Positions 28,801-36,941 of a DNA stretch of 64,000 bases are shown piece after piece. Every line of letters begins with the position of its first letter. Positions within the stretch are counted from its first letter, which is position 1. The notes beneath the pieces were generated by a model. It did no database searches, was not told where the DNA came from, and saw only the letters and a program-made list of their open reading frames with translations. The position numbers and the translations under genes are program-made. The DNA comes from JBQTGK01 sp052400665 (lineage in GTDB: Bacteria; Bacteroidota; Bacteroidia; Bacteroidales; Marinifilaceae): NCBI GenBank assembly GCA_052400665.1, contig JBQTGK010000004.1; one strand, written 5' to 3'.

Positions 28801-29375
28801 ATGTTTTAGTAATGGATACTGAAATTTATTCTAACACTGGTGGACAAGCTTCTAAAGCAACTCCAGTTGGTGCTGTTGCTAAATTTGCTGCTGCTGGTAA
28901 ACGTATCAGAAAGAAAGACCTTGGAATGATTGCAATGTCTTACGGATATGTTTATGTAGCTCAGGTAGCTATGGGAGCAAATCAAGCTCAATACATGAAA
29001 GCTATTAAAGAGGCTGAAGCTTATCCAGGACCATCTTTGATTATTGCTTATGCTCCTTGTATTTCTCATGGATTAAAAGCATCTATGGGTAAATCACAAG
29101 CAGAAGAGAAAAAAGCTGTTGAAGCTGGATACTGGCACTTGTATCGTAATAACCCAGCATTAGAGAATGACGGTAAAAACCCATTCACTCTTGATTCAAA
29201 AGAGCCTAAGTGGGAGAATTTCCAAGATTTCTTATTGGGTGAGGTTCGCTATACTTCATTACAGAAATCATTCCCTGAGCAAGCACAAGAATTATTTGTT
29301 GCTGCTGAAGAGAATGCTAAATGGAGATTTAAGACTTACAAACGTCAAGCTGCTTTAGATTATTCTGAAGAATAA
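25836..29375 (+). CDS. nifJ: Pyruvate:ferredoxin (flavodoxin) oxidoreductase
   Basis: The 1179-residue single-chain enzyme has the N-terminal pyruvate-binding domain (YPITPSSPMAEYVDEWA), the gamma-type domain (HLRFGDEPIRSTYL) and two [4Fe-4S] motifs at about residues 692-704 (CIQCNQCAYVCPHA) and 749-761 (CTGCGNCADVCPAP). The TPP domain carries the third cluster (CAGCGETPYIK; GDGWAYDIGFGGLDH; MDTEIYSNTGGQ). It oxidises pyruvate plus CoA to acetyl-CoA and CO2, reducing ferredoxin. The start at 25836 is supported by AATTGGAGGCG ten bases upstream; a longer frame from 25728 adds 36 unrelated residues overlapping the upstream gene. Confidence 0.97.
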   Translation: MAREKKFITCDGNAAAAHVAYMFSEVSCIYPITPSSPMAEYVDEWAAQGRKNLFGETVQLVEMQSEAGAAGAVHGSLQAGALTTTYTASQGLLLMIPNMYKIAGELLPCVFHISARALAAQALSIFGDHSDVYSARQTGFAMLASGSVQEVMDLSAVSHLTAIKSRVPFMNFFDGFRTSHEIQKIEAVDMEDMRDLVDQEALQAFRDRALNPEAPVTRGTAQNPDVYFQSREAANPFYDAVPDIVADYMSEITKITGREYKPFMYYGAEDAENIIIAMGSVNETIKEAIDYKMANGEKVGVVCVHLYRPFSAKHFLSVIPESVKRICVLDRTKETGANGEPLYLDVREVFYGKENAPLVIGGRYGLGSKDVTPSQIVAVYKNLAMNEPKNQFTLGIVDDVTFTSLPMLPEVKMNSESLYEAKFYGLGSDGTVGANKNSIKIIGGSTDKYCQAYFAYDSKKSGGFTASHLRFGDEPIRSTYLVTTPDFVACHVPAYVYLYDVLKGLKKGGSFLLNSIYDAEETVKNLPNSMKKYMAENEIKFYIINGTKLGEELGLGSRTNTIMQSAFFKITGVIPFELAVEEMKKAIVKSYGKKGEKIVNMNYAAVDAGGENVVEVEVSADWKNLEDTKEVVDKSDRPEFVAKVCDPMNAQAGDDLTVSAFKGREDGTFPNGTTKFEKRGVAVSVPEWNEETCIQCNQCAYVCPHAAIRPFILTEEEVAAAPEGTAVKPATGKDLKGLSFRIQVAVEDCTGCGNCADVCPAPKAKALVMKHLETQEAEKERWHYMDEKVGYKELLPKNNVKNSQFAQPLFEFSGACAGCGETPYIKLITQLFGERMMVANATGCSSIYGGSAPSTPYCKNNKSGKGPAWANSLFEDNAEFGFGMNEGVRKMRNRIELRMQNAMEEVNADTKAAFAEWLENKDNGEASVAASAKVEEALANESHPVAKEILNIKNYLIKKSQWIFGGDGWAYDIGFGGLDHVLASGEDVNVLVMDTEIYSNTGGQASKATPVGAVAKFAAAGKRIRKKDLGMIAMSYGYVYVAQVAMGANQAQYMKAIKEAEAYPGPSLIIAYAPCISHGLKASMGKSQAEEKKAVEAGYWHLYRNNPALENDGKNPFTLDSKEPKWENFQDFLLGEVRYTSLQKSFPEQAQELFVAAEENAKWRFKTYKRQAALDYSEE

Positions 29376-29393
29376 ATCTTATTCTTACTATAT

Positions 29394-29427
29394 AAAAGGG
29401 ATTCCAGTTTTTGGAATCCCTTTTTTT
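29394..29427 (+). terminator. Intrinsic terminator after PFOR
   Basis: Stem AAAGGGATTCC / GGAATCCCTTT with a 7-nt loop runs into a 7-T tract, about 20 bp after the stop. Confidence 0.85.
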
Positions 29428-29480
29428 ATTAGTGTTTAAAGCCTATTTGCTGATCTTTAGATTTTTATCTCAATTTTAGG

Positions 29481-29512
29481 TTTGAGTATTTCGTTTGAAT
29501 GTACTATCTTTA
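29481..29512 (+). promoter_or_regulatory. Promoter of the dihydroorotate dehydrogenase-like gene
   Basis: TTTG (29481-29484), a 20-bp spacer and TATCTTTA (29505-29512) form a near-consensus -33/-7 pair. It overlaps the start of a longer in-frame ORF and so supports translation from 29540. Confidence 0.6.
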
Positions 29513-29539
29513 TTTAGATTGAAAATAAATAAAGATGAT

Positions 29540-30553
29540 ATGGCAAAATTAAACGTAGAATTTATGGGGATAAATTTAAAAAATCCCATAATAGTTGGAG
29601 CATGTACCTATTCGGCAAGTGTTGAAGGTGCAAAGGAACTTGAACAAGCAGGAGCTGCTGCCATTGTGTATAAATCTCTTTTTGAAGAGCAGATACAAAT
29701 GGAGCAAGCTCAATTTTCTGATGAGTTAGATGAATATGCAGAACGAAATGCAGAAATGATTTCATTATTTCCAGCATTGGAACATGCCGGGCCTAAAGAG
29801 CATTTACTTAAGTTGGAAGAGGTAAAAAGGAATGTAAATATTCCAATAATCGCAAGTCTTAATTGTTTGTATGATGTAACCTGGTTTGACTATGCTGTGC
29901 AATTAGAAAAAACAGGAGTTGACGCATTGGAACTAAATTTTTATCAATTGCCGGTAGATGCTGAAAAAACAGCATGGCAAATAGAAGATGATAAAGTAAA
30001 AATTGTAGAAACTTTAAAAAAGAGGTTATCTATTCCTTTTTCAATTAAGTTAAGTCCCTATTATACTAATATGTCTAATTTTATTCATCGCTTAGATCAG
30101 GCAGGAGCATCAGCTTTTGTCTTGTTTAATAGATTGTTTCAGCCTGAAATTAATGTAAATACCCAAAAACATGTTTCTAATTTTAATTTAAGTAATCAGG
30201 GAGACTATAAATTAGGATTACGTTATGTAGGTTTAATGCACAAGAAGATAAAAGGAGAACTATGTGGTTCAAATGGTATTTATTCTCACGAAGATATTAT
30301 TCAAATGATACTAAGTGGTGCAGATGCTGTACAAATGGTAAGTGCTATTTACAAAAATAAACCATCCTATATAACTCAGGTTTTATCAGAGCTGGAAAAT
30401 TGGATGGATAATCAAGGATATAAATCTATAGGTGAGTTTAAAGGTAAATTATCAGATAATGTGTTAGGTGCTTCGGATGTTTATTATAGGGTACAATATC
30501 TTGATTACCTACTTTATCCTGAAGGATCAAAACATAAGGAAAGAATGAGATAG
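29540..30553 (+). CDS. Dihydroorotate dehydrogenase-like flavoprotein
   Basis: The 337-residue TIM-barrel protein starts MAKLNVEFMGINLKNPIIVG, with FMN-binding motifs (PIIASLNCLYDVTWF; PFSIKLSPYYTNM; GSNGIYSHEDIIQMILSGAD). The conserved Cys/Ser catalytic loop of true PyrD is not evident: NCLYD stands where class enzymes carry their base region. Such proteins are recurrently encoded beside nifJ, and an electron-transfer or accessory role there is inferred. The ATG at 29540 is chosen because a promoter overlaps the longer frame from 29495. Confidence 0.8.
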   Translation: MAKLNVEFMGINLKNPIIVGACTYSASVEGAKELEQAGAAAIVYKSLFEEQIQMEQAQFSDELDEYAERNAEMISLFPALEHAGPKEHLLKLEEVKRNVNIPIIASLNCLYDVTWFDYAVQLEKTGVDALELNFYQLPVDAEKTAWQIEDDKVKIVETLKKRLSIPFSIKLSPYYTNMSNFIHRLDQAGASAFVLFNRLFQPEINVNTQKHVSNFNLSNQGDYKLGLRYVGLMHKKIKGELCGSNGIYSHEDIIQMILSGADAVQMVSAIYKNKPSYITQVLSELENWMDNQGYKSIGEFKGKLSDNVLGASDVYYRVQYLDYLLYPEGSKHKERMR

Positions 30554-30594
30554 TGAATTAATTATATAAACATAATATATTGATATAAAATACT

Positions 30595-30746
30595 TACTTT
30601 TGTGCTTATTGTAAATCGGATATAAAGAGTTTAATTTTTCGCAAACGTTTGAATAGTAAATCTGTACAGTGGATAAAATTTTATTCTCAAAAGCCTCTCA
30701 AATGAGTAATTATTATTTTTTTTTTGAAAAAAGAAAACTATTTTTG
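30595..30746 (+). promoter_or_regulatory. Candidate promoters in the 334-bp ppdK leader
   Basis: Two exact TAnnTTTG matches, TACTTTTG (30595-30602) and TATTTTTG (30739-30746), lie upstream of ppdK (30888). Neither has a properly spaced -33 box, so the actual start is uncertain and a long leader is likely. No other gene is visible between 30554 and 30887. Confidence 0.35.
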
Positions 30747-30887
30747 TGTGCGTATTTCGAATTGACATTTGTCATATGTAATCCCTTTAAATTTATTGTT
30801 TTAAATAAATAAATACTAATAATATAATTGTTGTTAAAGATTCTGCTGTTTTAGAACTTTAACAAGTAAAACTAAAAAGCGATAATT

Positions 30888-33599
30888 ATGAGTACTAAGT
30901 ACGTTTATACTTTTGGTGATGGTAAGGCCGAAGGTAAAGCAGACATGAGAAATTTGCTTGGAGGTAAGGGTGCTAACCTTGCTGAAATGAACCTAATCGG
31001 TGTTCCAGTACCTGCTGGTTTCACTATCACTACTGACGTTTGTACTGATTACAACAAGCTTGGAAAAGATGCTGTTGTAGCAATGATCAAAGATCAGGTA
31101 GAGGCTGCTGTAGCTGATACAGAAAAAGCAATGAACGCAAAATTTGATGCAAAAGATGGTTTTCCATTGTTGTTATCTGTTCGTTCTGGTGCTCGTGCTT
31201 CTATGCCAGGTATGATGAATACCGTTCTTAATCTAGGTATGAATGATGATACTGTTAAGATTGTAGCAAAATATTCTGAAAACGAAAAATTTGCTTACGA
31301 TTCATATCGTCGTTTCATCCACATGTACGGTGATGTTGTAATGGGTGTTGAAGCAGAAGAAGGAAAGCACAATCCTTTCGAGATTGTTCTTGACGAAATG
31401 AAAGAATCTAAAGGTTATAAAGTTGATACTGAATTAACAGTTGAAGACCTTAAGGCTCTTGTTGAAGGTTACAAAGCGGTTATCCGTGAGCACGCAGGTG
31501 TTGATTTCCCAACAAATCCTTGGGATCAGCTTTGGGGTGCTGTTTGCGCTGTATTCGATTCTTGGGATACTGAAAGAGCTATTCTTTACCGTAGAATGGA
31601 AGGTATTCCAGACGATTGGGGTACTGCAGTAAATGTTCAGGCAATGGTATATGGTAACATGGGTGAAACTTCTGCTACAGGAGTTTGTTTCTCTCGTGAT
31701 GCTGCTACTGGTGAAGATTTATTCAATGGTGAGTACTTGATTAATGCACAAGGTGAAGACGTTGTTGCTGGTGTTCGTACTCCTCTTGAGATTACAACTA
31801 TTGGATCTAAACGTTGGGCTGAGCGTAACGGTACTTCTGAAGAAGAGCGTAAAGCTAATTTCCTTTCAATGGAAGAAGCTATGCCTGAGCTTTACAACGA
31901 ATTAAATACAATCCAACAAAAATTAGAAGATCACTATACCGATATGCAGGATATGGAGTTCACCGTTCAACAAGGTAAACTTTGGATGTTGCAGACTCGT
32001 TCTGGTAAGCGAACTGGTGCAGCTATGGTAAAAATGGCTGTTGATATGTTGGAACAAGGTCTTATTGATGAGAAAACAGCTATTCTTCGTCAGGAGCCTA
32101 ACAAATTAGATGAACTTTTACACCCTGTATTCGATAAATCAGCTCTAGAGGCTGCTAAAGAGATCTCTAAAGGTCTTCCTGCTTCTCCAGGTGCTGCTAC
32201 AGGACAAATCGTATTTTCTGCAGAAGATGCTGAAGCATGGGCTGCTGAAGGTAAAAAAGTTGTTTTAGTACGTCGCGAAACTTCTCCAGAAGATTTGAAA
32301 GGTATGTACGCTGCTGAAGGTATTCTTACTGAACGTGGTGGTATGACTTCTCACGCTGCTGTTGTTGCTCGTGGTATGGGTAAATGTTGTATTTCTTCTG
32401 CTGCTGGTGTTCTAGTAACAGGAACTTCTATGACTATCAACGGTGTTGAATATAAAGAAGGTGATTTCATCTCATTAAACGGAACTACTGGTAAAGTTTA
32501 CGAAGGTAAAGTTGCTACTATCACTCCTTCTTTAGATGGTGATTTCGGAAAAGTAATGGATTTGGCTGAGAAAAATAGCCGTATGTACGTTCGTACAAAT
32601 GCTGATACACCTTCAGATGCTAAAGCTGCACGTGATTTTGGTGCTAAAGGTATTGGTCTGTGTCGTACAGAGCACATGTTCTTCGAAGGCGATAAGATCT
32701 GGAACATGCGTGAAATGATTCTTGCTGAAGATGTTGAAGGTCGTAAAGCTGCGTTGGCAAAATTACTTCCTGTTCAGAGAGAAGATTTCTCTGGTATTCT
32801 TGAGGCTATGGACGGTTTCGGTGTTACTATTCGTCTACTGGATCCACCATTGCACGAATTTACTCCTAACGATGCTGAATCTCAAGCTGAAATGGCTGAA
32901 AAATTAGGTATCGATGTATCTATCGTTAAAGCTAAAGTTGATTCTCTTCACGAAATTAACCCAATGTTGGGTCACCGTGGTTGTCGTCTAGGTAACACTT
33001 ACCCAGAGATTACAGAGATGCAAGCTCGCGCGATTATGGAAGCTGCTTGTGATTTGAAAGCGAAAGGAAAAGATCCTAAGCCAGAGATTATGGTTCCATT
33101 AATCGGAACTTTAAAAGAATTCCAAATTCAGGAAGGCATTATCAGAGAAACTGCAGCTGCTGTTTTCGCTGAAAAAGGTGTTGAAGTTGATTTTATGGTA
33201 GGTACTATGATTGAAATTCCACGTGCTGCTCTTACTGCTGATCAAATTGCTGCACATGCTGAATTCTTCTCTTTCGGAACAAATGACTTGACTCAAATGG
33301 GATTCGGTTATTCTCGTGATGATGCTGCTAAATTCTTACCTATCTATATTGAAAAAGGTATCTTGAAAAACGATCCTTTCCAAGTATTAGATCAAGAAGG
33401 TATTGGTCAATTGGTGCGTATGGGTTGTGAAAAAGGAAAATCAACACGTAAAGATATCAAATTAGGTATCTGTGGTGAGCACGGTGGTGAGCCATCTTCT
33501 GTTGAGTTCTGTAACTCAGTAGGTATGGATTACGTTTCTTGTTCTCCTTTCCGTGTGCCTATTGCACGTCTAGCTGCTGCTCAGGCAAATTTAAGATAA
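30888..33599 (+). CDS. ppdK: Pyruvate, phosphate dikinase
   Basis: The 903-residue enzyme has the N-terminal ATP-grasp part (LLGGKGANLAEMN; LLSVRSGARASMPGMMNTVL), the phosphohistidine domain (TERGGMTSHAAVVARGMGK, catalytic His) and the PEP/pyruvate barrel (GLCRTEHMFF; GTMIEIPRAALTAD; FFSFGTNDLTQM; GICGEHGG with the catalytic Cys). It interconverts pyruvate, ATP and phosphate with PEP, AMP and pyrophosphate. Its position near PFOR suggests a shared role in pyruvate metabolism. Codon use is strongly biased toward highly expressed genes. Confidence 0.97.
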   Translation: MSTKYVYTFGDGKAEGKADMRNLLGGKGANLAEMNLIGVPVPAGFTITTDVCTDYNKLGKDAVVAMIKDQVEAAVADTEKAMNAKFDAKDGFPLLLSVRSGARASMPGMMNTVLNLGMNDDTVKIVAKYSENEKFAYDSYRRFIHMYGDVVMGVEAEEGKHNPFEIVLDEMKESKGYKVDTELTVEDLKALVEGYKAVIREHAGVDFPTNPWDQLWGAVCAVFDSWDTERAILYRRMEGIPDDWGTAVNVQAMVYGNMGETSATGVCFSRDAATGEDLFNGEYLINAQGEDVVAGVRTPLEITTIGSKRWAERNGTSEEERKANFLSMEEAMPELYNELNTIQQKLEDHYTDMQDMEFTVQQGKLWMLQTRSGKRTGAAMVKMAVDMLEQGLIDEKTAILRQEPNKLDELLHPVFDKSALEAAKEISKGLPASPGAATGQIVFSAEDAEAWAAEGKKVVLVRRETSPEDLKGMYAAEGILTERGGMTSHAAVVARGMGKCCISSAAGVLVTGTSMTINGVEYKEGDFISLNGTTGKVYEGKVATITPSLDGDFGKVMDLAEKNSRMYVRTNADTPSDAKAARDFGAKGIGLCRTEHMFFEGDKIWNMREMILAEDVEGRKAALAKLLPVQREDFSGILEAMDGFGVTIRLLDPPLHEFTPNDAESQAEMAEKLGIDVSIVKAKVDSLHEINPMLGHRGCRLGNTYPEITEMQARAIMEAACDLKAKGKDPKPEIMVPLIGTLKEFQIQEGIIRETAAAVFAEKGVEVDFMVGTMIEIPRAALTADQIAAHAEFFSFGTNDLTQMGFGYSRDDAAKFLPIYIEKGILKNDPFQVLDQEGIGQLVRMGCEKGKSTRKDIKLGICGEHGGEPSSVEFCNSVGMDYVSCSPFRVPIARLAAAQANLR

Positions 33600-33629
33600 T
33601 CCGATAATAATATTTATCGATTAAATATA

Positions 33630-33665
33630 GAAGGCTGCCTCTTTAGAGGTGGCCTTTCTTGTTTT
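33630..33665 (+). terminator. Terminator of ppdK
   Basis: The stem built from AAGGC, GCCTC, loop TTTA, GAGGT and GCCTT has one internal mismatch and is followed by a T-rich tract, 30 bp after the stop. Confidence 0.7.
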
Positions 33666-33756
33666 TATTTATCTAAGAGTTAAAATAATAACATCTAAGG
33701 ATAAAGAGTATTTTAGTTTTTTATTTCTTTGTACAAAACAAACAATATTTATTTGT

Positions 33757-34305
33757 ATGAATTGGAATCTAAAATTAAGGAACTGGCATAGAGATTTTTC
33801 TTATTTCTATGTTGGTCTGCTAATTGCCTTTTCTGTATCTGGCATTGCTTTAAATCATCGTCATTCTTGGGATCCTCGTGATTATGTATATGAAACCATT
33901 AAGTTGAAATTGGATATACCAAAGGATCGTGATGCAGTAACAGATGAATTTTTTAGACAAAGTTTGATAAATAACAATATAGATCTAAAACTGAGGGGCT
34001 CTACCTGGAGAAGAGGAGGTTATAATCTTTATTTTGATGGAGCTTATGCCTTTATAAATCCGTCAACAGGAGAAGGTGAAATTGAACGATTTAAAATTCG
34101 ACCTGTATTGGGACAGATGGTCGATTTGCATAAATCATCGAATGATTTGTGGATTTGGTATTCAGATATTTTTGCCATAAGTGTTTTGTTAATTTGTATT
34201 ACTGGCTTAATTATAGCCAAAGGGAAAAATGGCTTTAAGAAACGTGGCTGGAAATTAGCTTTACTGGGAATTATAATTCCATCTGTATTCTGGTTTTTTC
34301 TTTAG
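33757..34305 (+). CDS. PepSY-associated membrane protein
   Basis: The 182-residue protein starts MNWNLKLRNWHRDFSYFYVG, a PepSY-TM-like helix with the WHRD...GLLIAFSVSGIALNH pattern. A periplasmic domain of about 100 residues and two C-terminal helices follow (FAISVLLICITGLIIAKG; LALLGIIIPSVFWFFL). The conserved histidines suggest an inner-membrane redox or metal-linked protein, as in PepSY-TM families; no specific function is known. A longer frame from 33649 overlaps the ppdK terminator and is rejected. Confidence 0.7.
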   Translation: MNWNLKLRNWHRDFSYFYVGLLIAFSVSGIALNHRHSWDPRDYVYETIKLKLDIPKDRDAVTDEFFRQSLINNNIDLKLRGSTWRRGGYNLYFDGAYAFINPSTGEGEIERFKIRPVLGQMVDLHKSSNDLWIWYSDIFAISVLLICITGLIIAKGKNGFKKRGWKLALLGIIIPSVFWFFL

Positions 34306-34628
34306 TTTATAAGTGTGATTACCAATAATAAATGATGCTTATAGGGAGTCAATCTTTATTGTTATAGCTTTAATTATCGTATTGATAACAAAAAAAACTT
34401 TAATTGTTTTGTAAATATTGGAATGATAAAGAGTATTTATTAGAGAAATATCACCGTTTAACTGTTTATTAAAGAATTGTATTTTAGAATTTTATTATGT
34501 CATCTTATGAGTGCCTACCCTGTTATAAATTGTATGCATCTTTATTTTAAACTCATTTTTACATGGAAATGAGAAAGTATGCAGGGTTTTTATATCTTTG
34601 TAATTCAAAATAATTATAAATAAGAGAA
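34306..34628 (+). promoter_or_regulatory. Intergenic region with -7 element of ruvX
   Basis: The AT-rich gap has no ORF. TATCTTTG at 34593-34600 is an exact -7 element 28 bp before the ruvX start codon. Nothing else is evident. Confidence 0.5.
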
Positions 34629-35051
34629 TTGGCACGATTATTAGCAATTGATTACGGACGTAAAAGAGTAGGATTAGCAGTTACAGATCCTATGCAGATT
34701 ATTGCGAATGGTTTGGATACTGTTGCTGCAAAAGATGTACTAGATTATCTGGAAAAATATACGAATACTGAAGAGGTGGAATGTTTTGTTGTTGGTTATC
34801 CAAAACAATTAAATAATCAGGATAGTGAATCGATGAGGTATTTAAAACCTTTTTTGGGGAAACTAAAAAATAAATTTCCAAATATTCCAATCGAAATGGT
34901 TGATGAGCGTTTCACCTCGAAAATAGCTTTTCAGACCATGATAGATGGAGGATTAAAGAAGAAACAGCGCCAAAATAAAGCTTTAGTAGATAAGGTTAGT
35001 GCAACAATTATTCTTCAATCGTATATGGAAACAAAGCGTAACCTGTTTTAA
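34629..35051 (+). CDS. ruvX: Holliday junction resolvase-like protein RuvX (YqgF)
   Basis: The 140-residue protein starts at TTG (LARLLAIDYGRKRVGLAVTD as M-initiated). RNase H-fold motifs are the first Asp in IDYGRKRVGLA, VVGYPKQL, and VDERFTSKIA with acidic residues. It is needed for 16S rRNA 5'-end maturation and is implicated in recombination. It is followed 35 bp later by def, a pairing common in Bacteroidota. The TTG start is supported by the promoter position and by the family N-terminus. Confidence 0.92.
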   Translation: MARLLAIDYGRKRVGLAVTDPMQIIANGLDTVAAKDVLDYLEKYTNTEEVECFVVGYPKQLNNQDSESMRYLKPFLGKLKNKFPNIPIEMVDERFTSKIAFQTMIDGGLKKKQRQNKALVDKVSATIILQSYMETKRNLF

Positions 35052-35086
35052 ACCTGTAAAAGCAAGAATATAATAATAAAAGAAAA

Positions 35087-35641
35087 ATGATATTACCGAT
35101 TACAATTTATGGACATCCTGTATTGAGGAAGGTTGCCAAGGATATTGATAAAGATTATCCGGACCTAGAAAAGTTTAAAGAGGATATGTGGCAAACCATG
35201 TATTATTCTGATGGAGTTGGTTTGGCTGCACCTCAGGTTGGTCGTTCAATTCGTATGTTTGTTTTGGATTGTACTTCTTTTGCCGAAGAAGAACCAGAGC
35301 TGGAAGGTTTTAAAAAAATGTTTATTAATGCAAAAATAACCGAACGTACCGGCGACGAATGGTCTATGTCTGAAGGATGTTTAAGTATTCCTGGAATTAA
35401 TGAAGATGTTCGTAGACCAGAAAGCATTAAAATTGAATATTACGACGAAAACTGGGAATTTCATCAGGAGGAGTATTCAGGATATGCTGCCAGAGTTATT
35501 CAGCATGAATACGATCATTTGGAAGGAATATTGTTTACCGACCATTGTGCTCCAATAAAAAAGCGTTTATTACGGGGCAAGTTAGCTGGAATTTCGAAAG
35601 GAAAATTTAAAGCGAAATACAGATTTACACTAGCTAAATAA
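35087..35641 (+). CDS. def: Peptide deformylase
   Basis: The 184-residue protein has all three Fe-site motifs: GVGLAAPQVG (G-x-G-x-A-A-x-Q), EGCLSIPG (metal Cys) and QHEYDHLEG (HExxH). It removes the formyl group from nascent N-termini. It is in an operon-like arrangement with ruvX and ends before a strong terminator. Confidence 0.97.
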   Translation: MILPITIYGHPVLRKVAKDIDKDYPDLEKFKEDMWQTMYYSDGVGLAAPQVGRSIRMFVLDCTSFAEEEPELEGFKKMFINAKITERTGDEWSMSEGCLSIPGINEDVRRPESIKIEYYDENWEFHQEEYSGYAARVIQHEYDHLEGILFTDHCAPIKKRLLRGKLAGISKGKFKAKYRFTLAK

Positions 35642-35646
35642 AATAC

Positions 35647-35673
35647 AAACCCTACCAATTGGTAGGGTTTTTT
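35647..35673 (+). terminator. Intrinsic terminator of ruvX-def
   Basis: A 10-bp stem AAACCCTACC / GGTAGGGTTT with tetraloop AATT is followed by TTT, 6 bp after the def stop. Confidence 0.85.
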
Positions 35674-35804
35674 CATTTATAAATAATAGAAGTAACAGAT
35701 TAATACTAATTCTTAATGTTTTTAGTGATATGTTTATAAATATTTAAACAAAACAATATTTCTTCCGTACTACTAAAATTGTTTAAACCACTAAAACTAT
35801 TACA

Positions 35805-36836
35805 ATGAAAAGAATTATTCTACTACTTATCTTCTTTATTCCTTTTCTGGGTAAGTCTCAGGATATTGAGCAATTTTTACTTGCGGGAACAGAAGATGCA
35901 TCAAAATTGACTGAGAAATATGTAAATCCGGTATCGAAAGGTTTTATGTATGGATTAAATAATGGTTGGTATTCAACAGCAAGAACTCATAAAAAATTCG
36001 GTTTTGATATTACTTTGGTTGCTAATTTAGCAAAAGTGCCATCATCCGATGAGGTTTTTGAATTTATGGCAAGCGACTATTCTAATATTAGCTTAGCAAA
36101 TGGAAATAGTTCTGCCGAAATGCAAACTTTAATGGGAGGTGATAATAATCAAACTCTTTTGGCGAAAATTGAAACAAGTGCTGGAAATTTCGATTTGGCA
36201 CGATTTAATATTCCCGATGGAATAGGAGCAGATCTTCCTATGAATGCAGTTCCGTCTGCTACTTTGCAGGTTGGAATTGGAATACCAGGAATTGATGCTG
36301 ATTTAAAAGTTAGATATCTGCCTAAAGTAGGAGGTGACGATATGGAGGTGGGAATGTTTGGTCTTGGTATCCAAAAAGATTTATCTAAAATGCTGAAAAT
36401 TTCGAAAACACCATTTTCTGTATCAGCCTTGCTTGCTTATACCAAATTAACTTCTGAATATGACATACAGGGAGAATCAACTTTTAATGGAAGTGGTCAA
36501 TTAATGGAATTTACAACCAATGCATATACTGTTCAGGCTATTGCATCGGTAAACTTAAAGCTAATTGAGTTTTATGGTGCAGTAGGATATAATACAGCAA
36601 AAATGGATGTGGATATTAAAGGTACATACGAATTGGAATACGAAGATGTAATTTCAGGAGTAGTTGTTAGCGATTATAGAACTGTAACTGATCCTGTATC
36701 TGTAAATTTCGATGCAAGTGGAGTAAGAGCAACAATTGGTACCCGATTAAATCTTGGTTTCTTTAAAATATTTGGAGATTATACTATTCAGGAATATAAC
36801 ACCATAACAGGAGGTATTGCCTTTAGTTTTAGATAA
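35805..36836 (+). CDS. Outer-membrane beta-barrel protein, DUF6588-like
   Basis: The 343-residue protein has a signal peptide (MKRIILLLIFFIPFLGKSQ) and then IEQFLLAGTEDASKLTEKYV and PVSKGFMYGLNNGWYSTART, the N-terminal pattern of DUF6588 proteins. Beta-strand-rich sequence runs to the C-terminal GGIAFSFR, a terminal Phe-like strand. It probably sits in the outer membrane; its function is unknown. It is monocistronic. Confidence 0.65.
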   Translation: MKRIILLLIFFIPFLGKSQDIEQFLLAGTEDASKLTEKYVNPVSKGFMYGLNNGWYSTARTHKKFGFDITLVANLAKVPSSDEVFEFMASDYSNISLANGNSSAEMQTLMGGDNNQTLLAKIETSAGNFDLARFNIPDGIGADLPMNAVPSATLQVGIGIPGIDADLKVRYLPKVGGDDMEVGMFGLGIQKDLSKMLKISKTPFSVSALLAYTKLTSEYDIQGESTFNGSGQLMEFTTNAYTVQAIASVNLKLIEFYGAVGYNTAKMDVDIKGTYELEYEDVISGVVVSDYRTVTDPVSVNFDASGVRATIGTRLNLGFFKIFGDYTIQEYNTITGGIAFSFR

Positions 36837-36863
36837 TATTTATTTGTGTAAATAACTTAAAAT

Positions 36864-36898
36864 AAGCCTTTACTGAAAAGTAAGGGCTTTGTTTTTAT
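36864..36898 (+). terminator. Terminator after the DUF6588-like gene
   Basis: Stem AAGCCTTTACT / AGTAAGGGCTT with a GAAA loop and one mismatch-type pair is followed by GTTTTTATT. Confidence 0.7.
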
Positions 36899-36941
36899 TC
36901 AAAAAAATGGTAAATTCAGTAAGCTGTAAACTGCTTTACTA

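Noticed and set aside
33649..33756. 36-residue extension of the PepSY-type protein
   Set aside because: It starts inside the ppdK terminator and the family begins at MNWNLK.
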